From NCBI RefSeq assembly GCF_002287135.1, contig NZ_NESU01000003.1:62001-126000 (forward strand): DNA of 64,000 bases, in the 5' to 3' direction. Both the position numbers and the translations under genes were made by a program. Below are positions 55,718 to 64,000 of the stretch, in pieces. The notes beneath the pieces were generated by a model, which was not told the origin of the DNA, searched no databases, and saw only the letters and a program-made list of their open reading frames with translations. The first letter of the stretch is position 1; every line of letters begins with the position of its first letter. This stretch comes from Helicobacter sp. TUL. Lineage in GTDB: Bacteria > Campylobacterota > Campylobacteria > Campylobacterales > Helicobacteraceae.

Positions 55718-56763
55718 AGGACATTTGCACTCATATCCCACATAGGCACAAACACGCCTAACGCCAAAAACACAACCAATGCTCCCATAACAAGACTAAG
55801 CGTAGGTTCTATAAGGCGCACTATCATATCAAGTTTTTGCTCACTCTCGCGTTGCGTAGCATTGGCGATAGATTCAAAGATTTGTGGTAGTTTTGCGCTT
55901 TTTTCTCCAGCGTGAATAAGCGTGATTGAGACAGGATCAAGTAAGTTTAATGTTTTTAGTGCTTGACTTAAGGTGGCGGCAGTGTTTTTGATATGTGGCA
56001 AAAGCATATTGTAGCGTTCTCTTAGGGCGCGATTTTGCACACTCAAACTCGCCAATGGCAATGCTTTATCTAGTGGCATAGCACCCTTTAGCATATAACT
56101 AAGTGCAAAGGAAAAACGATAGGCTTCTTGTGAGGTGATAAGCGCACCTACAAATGGCATGCGTAGTATGTATGTATCGATTGTGTGTCTAGAAGATGAT
56201 TGATGCGCATAAAGGATCTTACTTGTAAAGGCGATACACACAAGCACAACTACTATAAGTAACCCAAATGTTTGGAGAGATTCATACAGCCACACTAAGA
56301 CTCGCGTATAAAGAGGTAATGTGGTGCCAAGCTCTGCAAAAAGCACCATAAATGGCGGTATAACAAACCAAATGATAGCCAAAAAGGCAACAATCATCGC
56401 ACAAAGCAATATGCTAGGATATACAAGGGCTTTGGTTACAAGTGCTTTGGTTTGGGCACGTTTATTGAAGTATGCACTAAGGGTGAGCAAGATTGCAGGG
56501 AGTGTGCCACTTTCTTGCCCTAATGTGAGCAATGCACACGAGAGTTCTCCAAAGATTGTCTTGTGTTGTGCGATAGATTGGGTTAGGCTTAAGCCCTGAT
56601 GAAGATTTTTGACAATATCTTGTATTATGATAGCAAGAGATGTATTTTGGGTTTGCACACTTTGCATGCATTCTAATATCCCTACACCAGAATCTAGCAA
56701 AAGTCCCATTTGCATAAAAAGCGTGCTAATGTCTTGGGGGCGTATTGTGCGTTTTAGATTCAT
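55714..56763 (-). CDS. Inner-membrane platform protein, GspF/PilC/MshG type
   Basis: 349 residues. Two GspF domains (about 10-130 and 210-335) each with a cytoplasmic helical bundle, LFMQMGLLLDSGVGILECMQ and GALITSQEAYRFSFALSYML marking their starts, and three transmembrane helices (about 115-140, 165-190, 315-345). These proteins couple the cytoplasmic ATPase to pilus or pseudopilus assembly. Downstream of the ATPase gene by 3 bases and last in the six-gene operon. Confidence 0.88.
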   Translation of the reverse strand: MNLKRTIRPQDISTLFMQMGLLLDSGVGILECMQSVQTQNTSLAIIIQDIVKNLHQGLSLTQSIAQHKTIFGELSCALLTLGQESGTLPAILLTLSAYFNKRAQTKALVTKALVYPSILLCAMIVAFLAIIWFVIPPFMVLFAELGTTLPLYTRVLVWLYESLQTFGLLIVVVLVCIAFTSKILYAHQSSSRHTIDTYILRMPFVGALITSQEAYRFSFALSYMLKGAMPLDKALPLASLSVQNRALRERYNMLLPHIKNTAATLSQALKTLNLLDPVSITLIHAGEKSAKLPQIFESIANATQRESEQKLDMIVRLIEPTLSLVMGALVVFLALGVFVPMWDMSANVL

Positions 56764-56766
56764 AGA

Positions 56767-58248
56767 TTATCCCCATACACGATACACTTCTTCTAGGCTA
56801 CACATGCCTTGTGTCAAAACTTCTGTAATATGTGTTTGCATAGGCGTAAGGTGTGTGGCAAGTAGCTCTTTGCTAAGGTTAGAGATATTGCGTGGGTTTT
56901 GGAGAATCTCGCTTAATAGTATGCGTCCAGAAAATCCGCTATTATCGCAATACACGCAACCTTTAGCACGATAAAGTGGGGTTTGCAAACAAAGGCTTGT
57001 AAGAAAATCTTTGTATATGCCATCTTTAAAAGTATCATAAAAGCCGTGAGGCACACTATATTTGCAATGTATGCAGAGTTTTCGTGCTAAGCGTTGGGCG
57101 ATAATCATACTAAGATTTGTGGCAAGTATTTGGGGCTTTCCACCTAGTGCCAAGATTCTATCAAAGGCACTTAGTGTGTCATTAGCATGTAGGGTCGCAA
57201 AGATTAAATGTCCAGTCAAAGAGGCTTGGAGGGCGAGATCAAGCGTTTGGTGATCGCGGATTTCTCCTATCATAAGCACATCGGGATCTTGTCGTAGGCA
57301 ACCACGCAAGGCTTTTTCAAAGGTGAAATCATATTGTGGATTGATAAGCACCTGTGTGATGTCATCGACGCGGTATTCTATGGGATCTTCAAGCGTGAGG
57401 ATTTTTTTGGTGTGATCTTTTATGGATTCTATCATAGCATAGAGCGTGGTGCTTTTGCCACAGCCTGTAGGACCTACAAGCAAGATCATACCACTGCTTT
57501 TGGTGATTTCTTGATTGATGAGGTGAAGGGCTTGGGGCAAGAATCCTAGAGATTGCAAAGTGTGGCTTTTGGCACCTTTTTGCAAGATACGCAATACAAG
57601 CGATTCGCCTTCAAGTGCGGGCATACTTGAGAATCTAAAATCAAAACTTCCTTGCGCAAAATCTCTTGAAAAACGCCCATCTAAGGACTTTCTTTTTTCG
57701 CTGATGTCAAGTTTGCATTCTAGCTTTAGGCGCGTGGAAATGACTTCAAAGATATGTAAGGGGATCTCAAAACTTTTGTGTAAGATTCCATCGATTCGAT
57801 AGCGAATACTTGCTTCTGTGGCATTAGATTCTATATGTATGTCGCTACTTTGGTGTTGTATGCCATATTCTAGGAGAAAATCTAGCAGGGTGTTTATGTC
57901 GTTTTCTTGTATATGAGGATTGGCGGTGCCTGTGGATACAAGCATAAGTTTTGCTAAGAGATCTTGGGTTAGGGCGTTAAATTTCGCATTTGCAAAGGCT
58001 TTTTGGTAAAACAGCAAAAAATCTTGTATTGGATAGCATTCTAGTGTTAGGTGTGGATATTGTTTGTGTATATGAAAGCTCACAAGCTCCATATTTGGCG
58101 GATTATTCGGATCTGTAGCGATATGTATATGCGTAGAATCTATGCTAAAGGCAAAACAATGGAGTTTTTGTATGAGTGAGAAGGGCAACGCACCAAGGGC
58201 TTTGTGATCAAGGCTTTCTAAAATATGGATATTTGTAGAATGATTCAT
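56767..58248 (-). CDS. Traffic ATPase, GspE/PilB/MshE type
   Basis: 493 residues. Walker A GPTGCGKSTTLYAMI (about 255-269), Asp box LTLEDPIEYR, Walker B with LRQDPDVLMIGEIRD, His box ATLHANDT, and the zinc CIHCKYS...CVYCDNSGFSGRILLSEIL that marks PilB/GspE extension ATPases. The N-terminal domain (about 1-110) is short, as in MshE. It powers pilus or type II secretion assembly. Overlaps the secretin gene by 4 bases. Confidence 0.92.
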   Translation of the reverse strand: MNHSTNIHILESLDHKALGALPFSLIQKLHCFAFSIDSTHIHIATDPNNPPNMELVSFHIHKQYPHLTLECYPIQDFLLFYQKAFANAKFNALTQDLLAKLMLVSTGTANPHIQENDINTLLDFLLEYGIQHQSSDIHIESNATEASIRYRIDGILHKSFEIPLHIFEVISTRLKLECKLDISEKRKSLDGRFSRDFAQGSFDFRFSSMPALEGESLVLRILQKGAKSHTLQSLGFLPQALHLINQEITKSSGMILLVGPTGCGKSTTLYAMIESIKDHTKKILTLEDPIEYRVDDITQVLINPQYDFTFEKALRGCLRQDPDVLMIGEIRDHQTLDLALQASLTGHLIFATLHANDTLSAFDRILALGGKPQILATNLSMIIAQRLARKLCIHCKYSVPHGFYDTFKDGIYKDFLTSLCLQTPLYRAKGCVYCDNSGFSGRILLSEILQNPRNISNLSKELLATHLTPMQTHITEVLTQGMCSLEEVYRVWG

Positions 58249-59918
58249 AATGAGACATTATTGAGCGTATGAGAATCTGTGATAGAACTTAGGGTTAGAT
58301 CGCGTATGTTTGGTGCAGGTTGCGTGTTGCTTAGCGGAAGTGAGGAATCTTCATAGGCTGGGATTTGTGGTATTTCATCTTGGAGTTGTTCTATGGCTTG
58401 TGGATTCATAATTTTTGGCGAGAGGATAATAACCATTTCTTTTGTTACTTGGGTATTTTTGGTATAGCTAAAAAGATATTTGAGTAATGGTATGCTTCCC
58501 AAAACTGGGATTTGTTTGCGAATCTTTGTTTCTGTTTTGTCTATAAGACCACCCAAGACAATACGCTGCCCATCTTCTATCGCCACAAGCGAAGAGAGGT
58601 GCTTGGTAGCGAGATTTGGTGGTGAACTAAGTGCGGTTGTTTGATTTTCGATTGAGACATCTTTGGTTTTGGTTATGGAGGGATTGATTTTTAAAATGAT
58701 TTTTTTACCCTCAATGCTTGGCGTAACATCAAGTAAGATTCCAGCAAAAACTGATGGAAATATTTCTGAAGCATTTTGCACTGAAGTGCCTTGGGTTGTG
58801 GTTTGGTATGTTGTGCTTTGTTGGTAGCGCAACACACTTCCCACGCTAATAATAGCAGGCTGATTATTGAGTGTAAGCACTTTTGGGTTAGAGATAGATT
58901 CTACCTTGCCATAGGTTTGCAAAAATTCCACGATACGCTCTATACTTACACCTTGTGAGAAAATATTGATACCATAAGAGGTGCCGGAATTATCAAGGAT
59001 TAATGCGCTTGAGTTATCGCTACCCATAGGTGCAGTAGCAAGATTTGTAAGATTAAAAAATTGCTCCCAATCAATACCATATGTCGCACTATCATTGTGT
59101 TCGACATTGAAAATATTGACATCAATGAGGACTTGCGCGTGAATCTTTTGCGCAAGAGAGGCGAGGTATTGCTCCACGCGATCAATTTGTTTTTGAGATC
59201 CTGTGATTGTCAAAAGCCCCGCACCTTTATTAATGATGATGTCTTTGTGTGCGTATTTAGAATCTTTGGTATCTTGTGGGGTGCCAATACTAGAATCTGG
59301 TGTATACCAATCTCCAGGGCGATAGGCGATGTTATATATTTCATTTTCTAATTCACCCCAAAAATCCATTTCATCAATAGAATAGATTTTTGTGCCACTT
59401 TTGCCTGTCCCAAGGGTGTGTCCAGCGGCTTTGTTAAGTGCCATTTTGTGTGCTTGTTGGGTGGATTCAAAGGTGGAAAAATTTTGCATAGCATAGGAAT
59501 TTTGGTATGTGTTGAGTGTGTTTTGAGAATCTTGAGAGAAAAATACATCGGTATTACTAGAGCCAACGCGTGCAGTGGATATGTAATTAATACTAAAGGT
59601 TTTAGTTTGCAATGCCCAAATACTTAAGAGATTGTTCTCTAGTGTGAATCCTATGTCATTTTGCGTAAGCAGGGTTTGGAGAATATCTTGCAAGGAAGCA
59701 TTGTCAAAGTGCAAGGAAATGACTTTAGAATCTAAGATTTTGTGTGCGAGATCTTGGGTGTAGATAATGTTTAGCTTACAATCTAGGGCAATGGCTTCTA
59801 AGATTTTAGAGAGTGTTGTGTTGGCATTAAAGCTAAGTGAATCGCATGTATAGATTGTTTGTTGTGTGAGGCAGTAGATTAAGCATAATATGCGAAGTAA
59901 GCGTGGGAATTGCATCAA
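58245..59918 (-). CDS. Secretin, MshL/PilQ/GspD type
   Basis: 557 residues, signal peptide (about 1-24). STN-like domain (about 30-100; ILEAIALDCKLNIIYTQDLA), then FSINYISTARVGSSNTDVFF as in MshL, an N1-type domain with LLTITGSQKQIDRVEQYLAS, and the secretin domain with KINPSITKTKDVSI and RIVLGGLIDKTETKIRKQIP then VLGSIPLLKYLFS. It forms the outer-membrane ring. No pilotin gene is next to it. MshL is the closest match in length and first conserved block. Confidence 0.9.
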   Translation of the reverse strand: MMQFPRLLRILCLIYCLTQQTIYTCDSLSFNANTTLSKILEAIALDCKLNIIYTQDLAHKILDSKVISLHFDNASLQDILQTLLTQNDIGFTLENNLLSIWALQTKTFSINYISTARVGSSNTDVFFSQDSQNTLNTYQNSYAMQNFSTFESTQQAHKMALNKAAGHTLGTGKSGTKIYSIDEMDFWGELENEIYNIAYRPGDWYTPDSSIGTPQDTKDSKYAHKDIIINKGAGLLTITGSQKQIDRVEQYLASLAQKIHAQVLIDVNIFNVEHNDSATYGIDWEQFFNLTNLATAPMGSDNSSALILDNSGTSYGINIFSQGVSIERIVEFLQTYGKVESISNPKVLTLNNQPAIISVGSVLRYQQSTTYQTTTQGTSVQNASEIFPSVFAGILLDVTPSIEGKKIILKINPSITKTKDVSIENQTTALSSPPNLATKHLSSLVAIEDGQRIVLGGLIDKTETKIRKQIPVLGSIPLLKYLFSYTKNTQVTKEMVIILSPKIMNPQAIEQLQDEIPQIPAYEDSSLPLSNTQPAPNIRDLTLSSITDSHTLNNVSL

Positions 59919-59921
59919 AAC

Positions 59922-60281
59922 CTACCTATACCATAGGATATGTTGTGATACTTTGATAGTGTGCGTGTTTTTGCCCTGCATAAGCATAATATGATCATTG
60001 TGGATACTAAGGATTGTGCCAAATGGTGTTTTGCCACTTTTATACCATGTGCCATCAATAAGTGCTTTGGCATTCATAATAGCTTCGAGTTTGAGATAAT
60101 GTGGTGTTTTGGTGTGTGATCGCGTCTGTGGCGTTGTGTCAAGAAATGGATTGTGTGTGAGTTTTTGGTAAGATCGTGGTTTTTGGAGACTAGAGAGAAG
60201 ATTTTGTGCGCATAGCATATCACATGGAATAGTTGTGGCAAAAGCCATAGGAGGAAATAAAAGCGTGAGTATAAATCTCAT
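59922..60281 (-). CDS. PilP/MshK-like periplasmic protein
   Basis: 119 residues, signal peptide (about 1-15, PPMAFA). LKLEAIMNAKALIDGTWYK followed by GTILSIHNDHIMLMQGKNTH (about 66-100) is the small beta domain of PilP/GspC-HR/MshK proteins that contacts the secretin. MshK is the same size and lies just before MshL in MSHA clusters. Short, so assigned mainly by this domain and position. Confidence 0.65.
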   Translation of the reverse strand: MRFILTLLFPPMAFATTIPCDMLCAQNLLSSLQKPRSYQKLTHNPFLDTTPQTRSHTKTPHYLKLEAIMNAKALIDGTWYKSGKTPFGTILSIHNDHIMLMQGKNTHTIKVSQHILWYR

Positions 60282-60282
60282 A

Positions 60283-60834
60283 CTAGATTCTCATATCTTG
60301 GATAAGCAATTCAAACTCCAGCCTATCTTTTAGATCGATATGGATAAAATCAAGACTTATATATTGGTTATGGAGTGTTTGTATGTCATGAAGGAATTGT
60401 GCTATGCCTCCAAAAGTCCCACTACCTCGCAAAGAAATGATACCAAGCTCTTCGTTAGCGATTTGTATATGAGTAAGGGCAAGATGATTGTTGTGAGAGA
60501 GATTTAGCAAAGTATCTAAGTTGTCAAATGCATTGGATTGTGTGGCATAGATTTGGTGCAGTATGGAGTGTAATAGGGCATTAGATTGTGTGAGCTCTGT
60601 AAGGGTTTGGGTTTGCTCGGATTGAATGGCGTTTGTGGTATGAAGTGCTTGTGTGTAGCTATCTTTGGAGATAGCCTTGTCTTCTTGTAATTGTGCTAAG
60701 AGCGTGGAAGTGAGGCTGTGTTGTTGCTCGATAGGCTGTATAAGAAATATATGGCAACATACTATAAAGGCAAGGACTCCGCATATGAAACCTAAAATTT
60801 TTTCACGAGGCTTAAGGGCTATGCGTTTATTCAT
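60283..60834 (-). CDS. PilO/GspM/MshJ-like inner-membrane protein
   Basis: 183 residues from ATG 60834 (the frame from 60846 is slightly longer). One transmembrane helix (about 14-31), coiled coil (35-80), then a ferredoxin-like domain (about 85-180) with LALTHIQIANEELGIISLRG. It overlaps the MshI-like gene by 8 bases. Same plan as the PilO-like gene at 7695-8279 but no close sequence match. Confidence 0.68.
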   Translation of the reverse strand: MNKRIALKPREKILGFICGVLAFIVCCHIFLIQPIEQQHSLTSTLLAQLQEDKAISKDSYTQALHTTNAIQSEQTQTLTELTQSNALLHSILHQIYATQSNAFDNLDTLLNLSHNNHLALTHIQIANEELGIISLRGSGTFGGIAQFLHDIQTLHNQYISLDFIHIDLKDRLEFELLIQDMRI

Positions 60835-62056
60835 GATACACCACAAGGATTTGAGAATGGGCTTTGTTGTCTTTGTGCGTGATATGAGAAATTTTGGCTT
60901 GTGAAGCGTCGGTATTGAGGGCTTTTAGTAATTGTGTGATATGGGCTTGTGTGGGTGCTATGATATCCATTAGTGCTACACTATGTCCTGCATTTTTTGC
61001 AAAGCTTATGTTTGTGGTGTGTGCAGAGTGTTTGGCAAGAAGTGCAAAAGTCTCTTCCATACGGACGCTTAGCGGTTTTGTATTGAGTGAATCTAGCACA
61101 AAAGAAATTTGTTGATACATTTGGTTATTGTGTGTAAGAAGTTTATTTAGCTCGTTAGTTTGGGCAGCGGTGCTATGTTCAAGGCTTGTAAAATCGTATT
61201 CTTGAGACTGCAGGGTATTGATGTGGGTTGTGAGATTGTAGGTGTGCGCAAAAAGCGCGCTAGGATATACAAGCCCAAACATTATGGCAAGGGTAATGAT
61301 AAGGTTTCGTATGATATGTGTTTGTGTCTTGCCAAAAAGCCCAAAGTTATTGCGGATAAACCCAAGTTTATTATGTAAAAGCACTCTTGCATATGTGTAG
61401 TATTCGTGCTTGCAGTTTTGAAAGATCGCACGGAAGGGCGAGGGTTTATCTTGCGGGTCTTTGGTGCTAGATTCTAAAAATATCTGAGTAGGGAAAGAAT
61501 CTAAAACCTGCAGCGTGTGCTTCCCAAACATATTGCTAAAAAGTTGCGTTTTTTGTGTTAGTTCCTCATCGTTTGCAAGATAGAGAGTGCTAAGAATCTG
61601 TGCGTTATCAATATAATAGAGCATATGAGATTCTTTGATATAGACAAAGCCTTGCTGTATGTGTTGTGCTAGAAAATACGCATCGATAGCAATTTCACAC
61701 ACCTTTGTATGTTTTGGTAGGTTTGTAAATATATGATGATCTATAAAATACGCCTCACATTCTTGTAAGCTTGTTTCATGAAAATGCGGCTTACACGCAA
61801 AATACAAACTATATGTATGTGATGGATTAATAATATTGCATTGATGGGCATGTGTATAAAGAGATTCTATAATGCGCTCAGCGTCTTCTTGTATATGAGA
61901 ATGCAAAGAAGCAGGAATATCAATGGTAAGCTTGATTAGCTTCTCTAGCTCGCAAACATAGAGCACTTTTGTATGCTTTGGGGCATAAGTCATTGGCGTG
62001 AGTGTGTGTTGGTCAAAGAAGGTATCGCGATAGAATATATGTGAATACATAGACAT
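60827..62056 (-). CDS. MshI/GspL-like protein (PilM-PilN fusion plan)
   Basis: 409 residues from ATG 62056 (RBS AAGGG); GTG 62062 and ATG 62050 are alternatives. A cytoplasmic actin-like domain (about 1-255), a transmembrane helix (about 258-278, NLIITLAIMFGLVY) and a periplasmic coiled coil plus small domain (about 285-409) follow the GspL/MshI plan. Conservation is low and no ATP-binding motif is clear. First gene of the six-gene operon, divergent from the rRNA leader. Confidence 0.62.
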   Translation of the reverse strand: MSMYSHIFYRDTFFDQHTLTPMTYAPKHTKVLYVCELEKLIKLTIDIPASLHSHIQEDAERIIESLYTHAHQCNIINPSHTYSLYFACKPHFHETSLQECEAYFIDHHIFTNLPKHTKVCEIAIDAYFLAQHIQQGFVYIKESHMLYYIDNAQILSTLYLANDEELTQKTQLFSNMFGKHTLQVLDSFPTQIFLESSTKDPQDKPSPFRAIFQNCKHEYYTYARVLLHNKLGFIRNNFGLFGKTQTHIIRNLIITLAIMFGLVYPSALFAHTYNLTTHINTLQSQEYDFTSLEHSTAAQTNELNKLLTHNNQMYQQISFVLDSLNTKPLSVRMEETFALLAKHSAHTTNISFAKNAGHSVALMDIIAPTQAHITQLLKALNTDASQAKISHITHKDNKAHSQILVVYHE

Positions 62057-62341
62057 ACACACCCTTTTTTAAGTTTAAGCACATTCTAAGATAATGCAAT
62101 GAAAATTTATATCTATCTCAATTTTAGTTAAGTAAAACTTTAATTTTTATTAAGTCAAGGTTTGTATAAAAGTTCCTTATCCAAAAGCAAACTTTAAGCT
62201 TTGTATGTGTAGTATTTCGTTTCCCAATTTTGAGATACTAAAGCATCTAGCTTATGTAATTACTACCAAATGTAACACAACATATTCTAATGTCTTTTAG
62301 CAATCAATTTGTGGTGTTCTTTTTACTTAAAATACTTTATC

Positions 62342-62347
62342 TATAAT
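62342..62347 (+). promoter_or_regulatory. Putative rRNA promoter P1 -10 box
   Basis: TATAAT about 400 bases before 16S, upstream of the boxA-like site. A TTTACT at 62322-62327 could be a weak -35 at 14 bases spacing. Confidence 0.4.
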
Positions 62348-62441
62348 ATAAATACTTTAAAATCTCTATATCGTTTAAGATACATAGGGTCTTTAGAATT
62401 ATTTAGAAATATGGAAACAAGATTTTGGTAATGATCTTTGA

Positions 62442-62453
62442 CATCTAAGCAAG
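62442..62453 (+). promoter_or_regulatory. boxA-like antitermination site
   Basis: TGATCTTTGACA matches 10 of 12 bases of E. coli rRNA boxA TGCTCTTTAACA. It lies in the 16S leader about 290 bases before the gene, where NusB/S10 binding is expected. Confidence 0.45.
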
Positions 62454-62477
62454 AAATAAAAGATAAGCATTGTATCT

Positions 62478-62494
62478 TCTAGCAATATGCTAGA
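62478..62494 (+). repeat. Leader hairpin 1
   Basis: TCTAGCA (62478-62484), ATA, TGCTAGA (62488-62494): perfect 7-bp stem in the 16S leader, soon after the boxA-like site. Confidence 0.5.
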
Positions 62495-62558
62495 TTCGTT
62501 ACAACATTAATTCTTTTGTTTCTTAGTTACTATTTTCTCATTTGTATATGACTTTGAG

Positions 62559-62586
62559 CTTATGCTTTGTAGTATCAAAGCATAAG
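62559..62586 (+). repeat. Leader hairpin 2
   Basis: CTTATGCTTTG (62559-62569), six-base loop, CAAAGCATAAG (62576-62586): perfect 11-bp stem in the 16S leader. It may be part of pre-rRNA processing or folding. There is no T-run, so it is not a terminator. Confidence 0.55.
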
Positions 62587-62676
62587 ATACAAAAAGTCTT
62601 TGTGATTTAGAGCTAAGAGATACAAGGACAAACTACCAAACAAATCCTTTAGAGATATAGCTACATATACATTATG

Positions 62677-62682
62677 TATAAT
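62677..62682 (+). promoter_or_regulatory. Putative rRNA promoter P2 -10 box
   Basis: TATAAT preceded by TATG, 60 bases before the mature 16S 5' end. An extended -10 of Helicobacter type. It would bypass the boxA-like site. Confidence 0.45.
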
Positions 62683-62742
62683 CTAGTTAAACCTTTAAAG
62701 TTTAGAATCTTTGAAACTTTATAGATTCATAGCATTCTATTT

Positions 62743-64000
<1,258 letters not shown>

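Larger units (their letters stand above)
62063..62742. promoter_or_regulatory. 680-base rRNA leader and promoter region
   Basis: AT-rich, non-coding DNA between the MSHA-like operon and 16S. TATAAT occurs at 62342-62347 and 62677-62682 (preceded by TATG). A boxA-like TGATCTTTGACA (62442-62453; 10 of 12 to the E. coli antiterminator boxA) and two hairpins lie between. The first promoter is about 95 bases before boxA, so the leader would carry antitermination. No open frame of note is present. Confidence 0.55.

Overview
The window is chromosomal DNA from a Helicobacter, most likely an enterohepatic species related to but distinct from H. pylori. The evidence is a 16S rRNA gene of Helicobacter type, a radical-SAM aminofutalosine synthase (menaquinone by the futalosine route), a Csd4-type cell-shape carboxypeptidase with the unusual Gln zinc ligand, ThyX instead of ThyA, a GltX2-type glutamyl-tRNA synthetase, and gene blocks in H. 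pylori order (rnr-holA-rpsF-ssb-rpsR; tatD/mltD next to ribE-flhX; purA-fliJ-motE-like; acpS-fliL-rsmD; thrB-ylxR-infB). No phage, transposase, CRISPR array or tRNA gene was seen.

Layout. 0-3 kb: a polytopic membrane protein, a leaderless pseudopilin-like protein and a glycosyltransferase in one operon. 3-5 kb: divergent molybdenum-cofactor genes mobA/moaA. 5-10 kb: an operon on the minus strand with a PilM/PilN/PilO-like inner-membrane triad followed by two related outer-membrane beta-barrels. 10-16 kb: an acyltransferase, mqnE, lpxC, a membrane protein, gltX and a flagellin-like FliS co-chaperone. 16-22 kb: csd4, a TIGR02757 gene, then tolB-pal-cpoB-slyD. 22-31 kb: mnmA, then a long plus-strand run hisZ-like, purA, fliJ-like, motE-like, tsaB, thrB, ylxR, infB. 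31-35 kb: engB, lptA, mltD and tatD facing ribE, flhX and a LolD-like ATPase. 35-40 kb: rpsR, ssb, rpsF, holA, rnr and a phosphoesterase. 40-52 kb: bcp, a BI-1 protein, trpS, acpS, fliL, rsmD, priA, uvrB, a DUF354 protein and thyX. 52-55 kb: a decayed gene, a lipoprotein/XRE-regulator pair with a twin operator, glmS and pldA. 55-62 kb: a compact six-gene MSHA/type II secretion-like assembly operon without pilins. 62-64 kb: a 680-base rRNA leader and the 5' 1.26 kb of a 16S gene that runs off the window.

What stands out. Two separate PilMNO/GspLM-like alignment complexes occur within 64 kb: one attached to a secretin, traffic ATPase and platform protein, the other attached to two TraF/FadL-like barrels and no secretin. 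The only pseudopilin visible lies far from both and has no prepilin leader. At the DNA level the 7-base word AGAWTCT is about twelve-fold over-represented in hand-counted samples, is used in all three reading frames, and forms the arms of hairpins at three convergent gene ends. This resembles DNA-uptake-type repeats known from Neisseria and Pasteurellaceae, but its function here is unknown.
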